Shown: one piece after another, positions 1-5,862 of the stretch
How the letters are laid out: every line of letters begins with the position of its first letter
How positions within the stretch are numbered: position 1 is the first letter of the stretch
NCBI GenBank assembly: GCA_024742355.1
Contig: JANSYM010000014.1
Location: forward strand, 1-51,760
Reading direction: 5' to 3'
From: Hyphomonadaceae bacterium
Lineage (GTDB): Bacteria; Pseudomonadota; Alphaproteobacteria; Caulobacterales; Hyphomonadaceae
Length of the DNA stretch: 51,760 nt
Made by a program: the position numbers and the translations under genes
Notes under the pieces: model-generated
What the model saw: the letters and a program-made list of their open reading frames with translations, nothing else
The model's database searches: none
What the model was told of the DNA's origin: nothing

Positions 1-178
1 AGCAGAATGGGACCAGATCCGCGGAAACCATCAAGGCCAGAGGCACAACCGCCTCATGAACAGGCCGGACACAAGACTGTACCTGACCATGATCGCCGAA
101 ACTTCAAAAAGCCCTTGCATCGCAGGAGCCATCCACACAAGGCATTGTGCGCAACCGCCAAGGATGCAAGTGTGATGG

Positions 179-628
179 ATGGCAAAGCGATCCGAAAAGG
201 CTAGACGCGCTCAGTTGCGAAAGGCGGCTGGACTAAAGCGCTTCAGCGAACTCTTTGCGGAGCGTCAGCAACGTGACCAAGAACTCGGATCGCAAGGAAC
301 GCGGCGATCCGCCTTTCTAGTGTCATTTGCTTGCTTCGCTTGCTGTAAGTCTTTCAAAAAACCTTTTGTTTCAGATCAAACATACAAGTGCCCGCAATGC
401 GCGCAGGAAATGGCCCATATGGGTCGATCATTTAAGCCGCCGCGTAGAACTGAAGCAGGGCAATGGGAAAAGGTCCAGCGGCTTTGGTCAGCGGGTTATC
501 GCTTTCAAACCAATACGCGCAGGCAACATGTGCCAGCATTCCCGAACAAGCTTCGCGATGTGGATGAGTGGATCAAGCAAAACCCCAGGCACCCTTTTCG
601 GCTTCGTGAATTTTGGCCGAAAGATTGA
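179..628 (+). CDS. hypothetical protein with zinc-ribbon-like cysteine pairs
   Basis: A 149-residue protein that I do not recognise by name. The N-terminus is strongly basic and helical. In the middle a CFACC group and a CPQC group lie about 20 residues apart, a spacing suggestive of a treble-clef or zinc-ribbon fold binding one metal ion. The C-terminal third is rich in aromatic and basic residues and ends in REFWPKD. The start has no clear ribosome binding site, and an in-frame alternative is not evident. It stands alone on this strand, followed by a repeat-rich gap and a convergent gene. A nucleic-acid-associated role is only inference from charge and the cysteine pairs. Confidence 0.6.
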   Translation: MAKRSEKARRAQLRKAAGLKRFSELFAERQQRDQELGSQGTRRSAFLVSFACFACCKSFKKPFVSDQTYKCPQCAQEMAHMGRSFKPPRRTEAGQWEKVQRLWSAGYRFQTNTRRQHVPAFPNKLRDVDEWIKQNPRHPFRLREFWPKD

Positions 629-672
629 TGTCCGCTTTCGGCGTCAAAGCAGTCATGGGCGCCACCCCGATT

Positions 673-745
673 GTCCCGGACCTGATCCGGGATCTCGTCC
701 CACACAAACCGAAAGCGTTGCCGGAGGTCCCGGGTCAAGCCCGGG
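673..745. repeat. two short intergenic palindromes
   Basis: Two 17-base inverted repeats lie side by side: CCCGGA-cctga-TCCGGG at 675-691 and CCCGGG-tcaag-CCCGGG at 729-745. Both have six-base arms around a five-base loop. Such GC-rich palindromes are widespread between genes in alphaproteobacteria. Here they sit in the gap between two convergent genes, next to the larger repeat at 767-848, where they could fold in the 3' ends of either transcript. Confidence 0.7.
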
Positions 746-766
746 ATGGGCGGTAAACTCTTTGAG

Positions 767-848
767 CCTCATCCTGAGCGAAGTCGAAGGACGAGGCGGG
801 CTTTCAGGAAGCACGGCCCTTAATCCTTCGACTTCGCTCAGGATGAGG
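767..848. repeat. REP-like 82-bp inverted repeat element, intact copy
   Basis: The ends are inverted arms: CCTCATCCTGAGCGAAG on the left and its reverse complement, ending CTCAGGATGAGG, on the right. The core contains GGCGGGCTTTCAGGAAGC and GGCCCTTAAT. Its reverse complement recurs at 21375-21479 with one 23-bp insertion. Both copies lie between the 3' ends of convergent genes, where a folded RNA could stop or stabilise transcripts from either side. The arm sequence is a familiar dispersed repeat in Caulobacterales-like genomes (from memory, not searched). Confidence 0.85.
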
Positions 849-904
849 GCCTTAGGTCGCGATGTCTGCTCATGGGATAAAGTCGCCTCAATCCGCTCCC
901 CTCC

Positions 905-2023
905 CTACATCCCCACTGCCACATCCGGCGCTACCTCTTCCTCCGCGCTCGCCTGCGGCGTCAGGTCAAACTTCACCGAGTTCTGCTCTGACTGCCGCGC
1001 CTTTTGCGCCTGGGCCATGGCCTGGGCGACGAGTTCGCGGGGGCTGGAGCCGATGCGGAGCGAGGTGCCGCCAAAGGCCGCGCCGATATAGCCGACCAGC
1101 TGGTCGCTCGGCTTCTTGACGATCTTGAACGTGTCCAGCTCCTCGCTGATCGCGGCGGCGATCTTGCCGGCCTCGGCATAGGCGGCGCGCGGCAGCAGGA
1201 TGCCAAAGAAATTGCTCGAAAAGCGCCCGCAGACGCCCTGGTCGCCCACCACGCGGCGGGCAATGTCGGAAAAGGATTTCAGGATGAACTCGGAAATATC
1301 CATGTTCGCGGTCTCGTTCAGGTCCTGGATATTCTTGATGCTGGCCGCCAGCACGGTCAGCGAATAGCCATTGGCCAGCGCATCGGCGGCATGTTCGCCG
1401 ATCAGCGCCTCGAAGCGCTGCTGGTTGACCAGTTCGGTCAGGCTGTCGCGCATCAGATTGTCTCTGAACTTGATGACTTTCGAGCTCAGCTGCGTGATCT
1501 CATCATGCTTGCTCTGCAGCGCCACCTGGATGCTCTGGGCCGAGGCGCGCGAGGATTCGGTCTGCTCGATAATCCCGCCAATCGCGTCGGACAGCTCTTC
1601 CTGCGAGGCCTCCGGCGACAGCATGTCCTTGGCCTTGTCCATGGACGAGACATAGTCATCGGTATTGGAAATAATGTCGGTGACCAGCGACTGCGCGCCC
1701 GCCACTTCCTCGCGAATGGCGCGGCTGATATCCTCCAGGTCGCCATCGCTGTCGCTGCCATCAGCGACGAATTGCGCGTGCAGGTGCTGCATCTCGGCGA
1801 GGCTGATGCCGCCATTCTCTTCCAGCGCCGTATCAATGGCCGTTTTCAGCTCGGCCTGCTGGCCCGTCACATAGGCGTACCAGACCGCATAAGAGGTCGG
1901 CTCGGCCGAGGTGCGATGCTGCGAAATCAGCTCGAACACACGCTGGGCAGTGTCCCAGGATCCGGCATAGGCATGACGCGGCGCGGCCGCAGGGTCGGTC
2001 GAAGTATCGGCAGGGTCTGACAT
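905..2023 (-). CDS. degenerate GGDEF-domain protein
   Basis: A 372-residue cytoplasmic protein. Residues 1-100 contain a YAVWYAYVTG motif seen in a family of GGDEF proteins. Residues 100-190 are helical and probably coiled. The GGDEF domain runs from about residue 192, with DSLTELVNQQRF matching the usual DxLTGLxNRRxF opening. The active-site loop normally reading RxGGDEF is here RFSSNFF (residues 267-273), so the residues that hold GTP phosphate and metal are lost. I expect no diguanylate cyclase activity. A role as a c-di-GMP effector, GTP sensor or scaffold is inference. The start at 2023 (MSDPAD) was chosen because the longer frame upstream carries no domain. Confidence 0.85.
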   Translation of the reverse strand: MSDPADTSTDPAAAPRHAYAGSWDTAQRVFELISQHRTSAEPTSYAVWYAYVTGQQAELKTAIDTALEENGGISLAEMQHLHAQFVADGSDSDGDLEDISRAIREEVAGAQSLVTDIISNTDDYVSSMDKAKDMLSPEASQEELSDAIGGIIEQTESSRASAQSIQVALQSKHDEITQLSSKVIKFRDNLMRDSLTELVNQQRFEALIGEHAADALANGYSLTVLAASIKNIQDLNETANMDISEFILKSFSDIARRVVGDQGVCGRFSSNFFGILLPRAAYAEAGKIAAAISEELDTFKIVKKPSDQLVGYIGAAFGGTSLRIGSSPRELVAQAMAQAQKARQSEQNSVKFDLTPQASAEEEVAPDVAVGM

Positions 2024-2112
2024 TCTGAAAGGGCCTGTTTTATTTGAATTGGCCGCGAGTATACAACGCAAAGTTGAATTACGATTAATCAGAACTGGGA
2101 GATTTGGGGGGA

Positions 2113-2640
2113 TTACGAATCCGCGGAGTCCAAATGCTGCAGCGCTTCCTGGATCAAGGCAGGTGCATCTTTGTTCGAGGAGTCGAGTTGTAGCCTGGCC
2201 TGAGACCAAGGCTCATATTCCTGTCTTCGCTCCAGCACTCTCGCCCAGCTCACTTCGCTCATCCCGGCGATGCCGCGAACGCGCGCTTCAATTCGGCGTT
2301 TGTGCACGGCTTCATCTGCACACTTCACCTCGATGAAGGCGAGGGGCACATCGTGCTCTGCGGCCAGCGATCGCCACATATCCCGCGCCGCCTCAACCGG
2401 GTTCACGGCGTCAACTACGATGGTTAGGCCGCGTCTCAGGTTCTCCGCCGTTACCGCGCGCGCGACGGCATACGCCGCAATGCCCGTTTCCGATTTCGCG
2501 AGACCGGACTTCCACATAGCCGCCTCAATCGGATCGATGGAAACTACGGGAGCTTGCAGCGAGGACGCTATCCCTTCAGCGACGGTACTTTTGCCAGAGC
2601 CCGGCAGTCCCGCCATCACGATGAGTTTTTGATTTTTCAT
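2113..2640 (-). CDS. AAA/P-loop ATP-binding kinase-like protein
   Basis: A protein of about 175 residues with a Walker A motif GLPGSGKST near the N-terminus, a SIDPIEAAMW segment and a VVDAVNP strand that would act as Walker B. This arrangement fits the zeta-toxin/shikimate-kinase-like family of small-molecule or nucleic-acid kinases (often annotated AAA family ATPase). The substrate cannot be told from sequence. The start is ambiguous: MKNQKL at 2640 places the P-loop at the usual distance, while in-frame starts at 2649 and 2688 add residues without a domain. No strong ribosome binding site precedes any of them. Confidence 0.75.
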   Translation of the reverse strand: MKNQKLIVMAGLPGSGKSTVAEGIASSLQAPVVSIDPIEAAMWKSGLAKSETGIAAYAVARAVTAENLRRGLTIVVDAVNPVEAARDMWRSLAAEHDVPLAFIEVKCADEAVHKRRIEARVRGIAGMSEVSWARVLERRQEYEPWSQARLQLDSSNKDAPALIQEALQHLDSADS

Positions 2641-2767
2641 AAGTCGCATATAGCGCAACGCGCGGAACGTTGTCAGCTGGGCGAGCAAATGCGGACATTA
2701 GTTCAGCAGCTCAGAGCGCCCATTGACGAAAGCCCGCAATGCTAGATCCAGGTGAAAGAGCAGTGAG

Positions 2768-2839
2768 TCACTTTCTCTTGCCCTTTATCCAAGCCCAAAC
2801 GGGCGCGATGAGAAGCGCAAACAATGCGGTTGTAATCAT
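2768..2839 (-). CDS. 23-residue membrane peptide coupled to the OYE gene
   Basis: A very short frame whose ATG (2839-2837) overlaps the stop of the Old Yellow Enzyme gene in an ATGA junction, the classical sign of translational coupling. The peptide begins MITTALFALL, continues hydrophobically through IAPVWAW and ends KGKRK. That is one membrane-spanning helix with a positive C-terminal tail, predicted to stay in the cytoplasm. It is too short to carry a known domain. The function is unknown; it could anchor or tune the upstream flavoprotein. The overlap and the sharp hydrophobic-then-basic pattern are seen; expression is inferred. Confidence 0.45.
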   Translation of the reverse strand: MITTALFALLIAPVWAWIKGKRK

Positions 2840-4086
2840 CCCTTCACCCGCCATGCCTTATAGCGCTTGGTCAGTCGCTTCGCGCGCATCCGGTCCCACA
2901 GCAAGCTGATCAATGGCGACAGGCTTGCGCCTGCCTTTTTGCCATTCGAAAGTCGCACAAGGTGGCGACGCGCGATTGCCGATATCGCGACCCCGGCCAT
3001 GGTCTTGTTCTTCCATTCTACAGTTGGAAGCGCGACATCGAGCGATCGTTCCTGGCGCCACTGGTTTGGCAAATCGGGAACGTGCGCCAATGCTTTGGCT
3101 ATGCCCAACACATCGACCCCAAATCCCCCTTCATCCTTGGCCAGCGCGTCAATTGCTGTCGCCTTTCGATAGATGCCGCCGGTGACCATGATAGGCATTT
3201 CTGCAACCGCCGCGATTTCACGTGCGAAGTCCACGAAGAACGCTTCGCGGCGTGACGTCGACGTATCGTCGGTCTGCCCGTACATGGCGGGGCTTTCATA
3301 GCTTCCGCCGGATAGCTCGAGCAGATCGAGGCCAAGTGTGTTGAGCTTTTTCGTCACCTCTTTGGCGTCTTCGAGTTGAAATCCGCCTTTTTGAAAATCG
3401 GCGGAGTTCAACTTCACGGAAACACAGAATTCAGGAGAGACCTTCGCACGGACAGCTTTGACGGTTTCATAGAGAAAGCGCGCGCGGTTTTCTGGGGTCC
3501 CGCCCCAACGGTCAGTTCGCTTGTTTGTTAGAGGAGACAGGAACTGATTGATCAGATATCCATGCGCCGCATGAACCTGGACACCGGTGAAGCCAGCTTG
3601 TTCAGCCAGCGCGGCCGTTGTGGCAAATCGATCAATGATCTCCAGAATTTCAGCATCCTCGAGCGCCCGCGGCACCGCCATCATCTTGGAGTACTTTCCG
3701 AGGTCCACGCCAATCGGAGAGGCGGCAACTGCTTGTTCTTCTAACGCCGCGTAGAGTTGGCGCCCTGGGTGATTGATCTGCATCCAGATGTGTCCGCCAT
3801 TAGAGCGTCCAGCATTTGCCCATTTTCGAAACGGCGCGAGATCGCTACCGTGTTCGAGCACGACGCCGCCAGGCCCAGTTACGGCGCCGGGATCAATCAT
3901 TACGTTGCCCGTCAGGATCAGGCCAACGCCGCCATCTGCCCACCGCTGATAAAGGGTCGACAGGCGATCGCCTGGAACTTGGCCAGGCTCGGCGAGATTC
4001 TCTTCCATAGCGGCCTTGCAGAGCCGGTTCGGCAATTCGCTACCATTGGGCAGCGTGAGCGGCGAGAACAGATTTGGTGGGGTCAT
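2836..4086 (-). CDS. NADH:flavin oxidoreductase, Old Yellow Enzyme family
   Basis: A 416-residue TIM-barrel flavoprotein that reduces activated alkenes, typically alpha/beta-unsaturated carbonyls, with NAD(P)H and FMN. Visible family marks are NLFSPLTLPNGSELPNRL at the N-terminus, QINHPGRQ, the active-site segment VQVHAAHGYLINQFLSP, TDRWGGTPENRARF, and the phosphate-binding VTGGI near residue 300. The C-terminus is extended and basic. The start at 4086 (MTPPNLF) gives the usual family N-terminus; the frame extends upstream through the MerR operator and is unlikely to be used there. It is divergent from a MerR regulator, which probably controls it through the stretched-spacer promoter at 4117-4148. 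Confidence 0.92.
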   Translation of the reverse strand: MTPPNLFSPLTLPNGSELPNRLCKAAMEENLAEPGQVPGDRLSTLYQRWADGGVGLILTGNVMIDPGAVTGPGGVVLEHGSDLAPFRKWANAGRSNGGHIWMQINHPGRQLYAALEEQAVAASPIGVDLGKYSKMMAVPRALEDAEILEIIDRFATTAALAEQAGFTGVQVHAAHGYLINQFLSPLTNKRTDRWGGTPENRARFLYETVKAVRAKVSPEFCVSVKLNSADFQKGGFQLEDAKEVTKKLNTLGLDLLELSGGSYESPAMYGQTDDTSTSRREAFFVDFAREIAAVAEMPIMVTGGIYRKATAIDALAKDEGGFGVDVLGIAKALAHVPDLPNQWRQERSLDVALPTVEWKNKTMAGVAISAIARRHLVRLSNGKKAGASLSPLISLLWDRMRAKRLTKRYKAWRVKG

Positions 4087-4116
4087 GTCGATTCCATTTG
4101 CGTTGGTTCGACAACC

Positions 4117-4148
4117 CTTATAAACCTTGAAGTATACTTTAAGGTCAA
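4117..4148 (-). promoter_or_regulatory. MerR-type promoter and operator for the OYE gene
   Basis: A near-perfect palindrome CCTTGAAGTATACTTTAAGG (4125-4144, one mismatched pair) lies between a minus-strand -35 TTGACC (4148-4143) and a -10 TATAAG (4122-4117). The spacer is 20 bp, longer than the usual 17. MerR-family activators act on just such 19-20 bp spacers by twisting the DNA. On the plus strand TATACT (4133-4138) could serve as the -10 of merR itself, which would give a leader of only about ten bases and self-repression. Confidence 0.75.
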
Positions 4149-4153
4149 GCGCT

Positions 4154-4543
4154 ATGAAAATTGGACAACTTGCACGCGATACCGGGCTCTCGGCCTCGCG
4201 CATCCGATACTATGAGAAAGAAGGTCTCATTCCGTCGCCTGGACGTGGTTTGAACGGCTATCGAGAGTTCGACAAAAACACCGCTGAACGCCTGCGCATA
4301 CTCGACCTCGGCAAATCGCTTGGGTTCTCATTGGCGGAGCTCCGCAGTTTGATGCCGGATCAGCTTGATGCCTCCTTGTCGAGGCCGGCGATCATCGAGG
4401 CTCTGCACGAAAAGGTTCGCTCGATTGATGAACACATCAACCAGCTCAAGGCCACCAAGAAGCGGATCAAACACGCGGTTGATGTACTGAACAATGTCGA
4501 GCCAGACTGTGATGCACCGAACGTGGATGTGCTTCAGCTTTGA
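4154..4543 (+). CDS. MerR family transcriptional regulator
   Basis: A 129-residue DNA-binding protein. The winged-helix head is clear: MKIGQLARDTGLSASRIRYY followed by EKEGLIPSP and a YREFD wing. Residues 75-120 form the antiparallel dimer coiled coil (EALHEKVRSIDEHINQLKA). The short C-terminus holds one cysteine (EPDCDAP), so a heavy-metal site like that of MerR or SoxR is not evident; the inducer is unknown. The start at 4154 gives the canonical MKIGxLA opening. It is transcribed away from the OYE gene across a shared operator, the normal layout for a regulator and its target. Confidence 0.9.
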   Translation: MKIGQLARDTGLSASRIRYYEKEGLIPSPGRGLNGYREFDKNTAERLRILDLGKSLGFSLAELRSLMPDQLDASLSRPAIIEALHEKVRSIDEHINQLKATKKRIKHAVDVLNNVEPDCDAPNVDVLQL

Positions 4544-4618
4544 ACACGGACCGACGTCTCTCGCAGTTTCCGGTTAGCGAGCAAAAGCCATCATTGTGTA
4601 TGCCGTATTTGGCGCGCG

Positions 4619-4954
4619 CTACCTCAAGAGATCTTCTACATTTCTTTCCGGATCGGCGATCCAGTGACCCGTGGCCTTCAAAATGTCTTCAACCAACTCC
4701 ACCGACATGCAATACTTCTTGGATGTTGCCAGGATGCCGATTTCCGCTGCATCTCGCACAACGGGGCGGTATATTCTTTTGCCCGTGAATCCGTACCTAC
4801 TCTTTATTCTCTCGACAGTCGAACGCGATAACCGAGAGTACCGCACAGCAGGACCATTGCCGTACCTGACAACATATCTCAGAACACGATCGATACCTTC
4901 ATCGGTAAGTAACGAGGGGCGCCCTCGCTTTTTTGAGCCGGTTTGTATTGTCAT
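4619..4954 (-). CDS. small HTH-like DNA-binding protein
   Basis: A 111-residue basic protein. The N-terminus KKRGRPSLL resembles an AT-hook (RGRP), and residues 15-55 (TDEGIDRVLRYVVRYG, then LSRSTVERIKSRYG) have the helix-turn-helix pattern of homeodomain-like bacterial regulators. I cannot place the family. Base composition here is visibly more AT-rich than in neighbouring genes, which suggests acquisition. A perfect palindrome sits 17-32 bases upstream of the start, so autoregulation is plausible. A tiny membrane-peptide frame lies directly upstream on the same strand. Confidence 0.65.
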   Translation of the reverse strand: MTIQTGSKKRGRPSLLTDEGIDRVLRYVVRYGNGPAVRYSRLSRSTVERIKSRYGFTGKRIYRPVVRDAAEIGILATSKKYCMSVELVEDILKATGHWIADPERNVEDLLR

Positions 4955-4970
4955 CTTCGTGGCCCATTAT

Positions 4971-4986
4971 GAAGTGATATCACTTC
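4971..4986. promoter_or_regulatory. perfect 16-bp palindrome, candidate operator
   Basis: GAAGTGATATCACTTC reads the same on both strands with no spacer. It lies between the stop of the 31-residue peptide frame and the start of the HTH-like protein at 4954. A perfect even palindrome this close upstream of a DNA-binding protein gene is what an autorepressor operator looks like. Binding is inferred. Confidence 0.55.
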
Positions 4987-5082
4987 TTAATTCGCCTTTT
5001 TTGAAACATCCCGGTAAATCAACCGTTCGCTGAGCGAAAGAAACGCCGTCAGCAACAACAAGACAGCAGTCAAAAGTTCCAT
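4987..5082 (-). CDS. 31-residue single-span membrane peptide
   Basis: A short frame beginning MELLTAVLLLLTAFLSLSER and ending DVSKKAN. The first 18 residues are almost pure Leu/Ala/Thr/Val and would span the membrane once; the remainder is polar and charged. Hydrophobic peptides of this size include type I toxins and small regulators of membrane proteins. The stop codon abuts the palindrome at 4971-4986, and the HTH-like gene follows on the same strand 32 bases later, so the two could be co-transcribed. No good ribosome binding site is visible, which keeps confidence low. Confidence 0.35.
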   Translation of the reverse strand: MELLTAVLLLLTAFLSLSERLIYRDVSKKAN

Positions 5083-5311
5083 ATTCCATGCATGCGCTTG
5101 TTTGGCGTGTCGTGCAAGGCAAAACGACCTCATTTAATTCATTGAATCAGAAGGCGCGGAAAATTCCCACTTTGGGATCTAGCAGCGCCCTGTTTATGTC
5201 TGGTTTTAGGAACGAGTGGTCGCCTCCAGTTATGGCCGACCCTTAGAAAACCCCCTCCCAAACTCACCCCCTCCAATCCGACCCACCTCCCGCGCGCCTA
5301 CACTCGCGTCC

Positions 5312-5575
5312 ATGCCGGATTTACGGACTCTTTCGCTGGACCAGAAACGGGCGCTCTCGGTGGAGGTCGAGCGGCGGGCGCGGGCGGGGGAGGCGCCCAC
5401 GGCGATCCGGGCCGCGCTCGGCCTGTCGAAACAGGCTTATGCGCGCTGGGCCAAGCTGTTCGGGTTGCGCCAGTGTGACCTCTATCCAGACCGCCCCCAG
5501 GCCTGCGCCCCGCCCAAGCATCCGCCTGCGCCGCTCCGCGCGGTCGCCCTGTTCAGGCGCGGTGAAGGGGCTTAG
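5312..5575 (+). CDS. small HTH-like hypothetical protein
   Basis: An 87-residue protein starting MPDLRTLSLDQKRALSVEVE. Residues 22-52 (ARAGEAPTAIRAALGLSKQA then YARWAKLFGLR) look like a helix-turn-helix of the transposase/regulator kind, with a proline-rich tail. No catalytic domain follows, so it is either a small regulator or a stand-alone DNA-binding fragment. The frame extends upstream to 5216, but that part is low in complexity and proline-rich; the start at 5312 places the helix pattern properly. Its neighbour downstream is a small membrane protein in the same direction. Confidence 0.5.
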   Translation: MPDLRTLSLDQKRALSVEVERRARAGEAPTAIRAALGLSKQAYARWAKLFGLRQCDLYPDRPQACAPPKHPPAPLRAVALFRRGEGA

Positions 5576-5675
5576 AACGGCGCCATGTCCCATCGTGACC
5601 CGCAAACCGTGAAACAGGCCCTGGATGCAATTCTGGTGCGGCGCCGACGCTCGCGCTGTGTGAGGCCGTAAACGG

Positions 5676-5852
5676 ATGCTTGAGACCATTGCCGCCATCG
5701 GGTTCGGACTGGTGGGCGCTGCCAACCTGGTCGTCTTGCTGTTTCGAAACAGGCTGGGCCTCCAGCACATTCCGCGCTGGCAACTGGCGCTCGCGACGGG
5801 CTTGTTTGCCAGCCTCGCCGTCATGCGCGTCCTGTCACTGAGCTACGCCTAG
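5676..5852 (+). CDS. 58-residue two-span membrane protein
   Basis: A short frame beginning MLETIAAIGFGLVGAANLVV and ending MRVLSLSYA. Two hydrophobic stretches (residues 5-23 and 37-56) flank a basic loop, FRNRLGLQHIPRW, so a helical hairpin with a positively charged loop is expected. A GG pair just before the ATG is a minimal ribosome binding signal. It ends ten bases before the convergent amidohydrolase gene. No family is recognised. Confidence 0.5.
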   Translation: MLETIAAIGFGLVGAANLVVLLFRNRLGLQHIPRWQLALATGLFASLAVMRVLSLSYA

Positions 5853-5862
5853 GGGCAGCGCT

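Noticed and set aside
2..175. Possible C-terminal end of a gene entering from the window edge (57 codons, open at the left)
   Set aside because: Composition is unlike the other proteins and no family is recognisable; another frame over the same bases is equally open.
1004..2020. Long plus-strand open frame of 338 codons over the GGDEF gene
   Set aside because: Antisense to a clear protein family; low-information composition.
5585..5671. 28-codon plus-strand frame (MSHRDPQTVK start) before the 58-residue membrane protein
   Set aside because: Weak ribosome site, no hydrophobic or domain pattern, and no sign of conservation to judge from.
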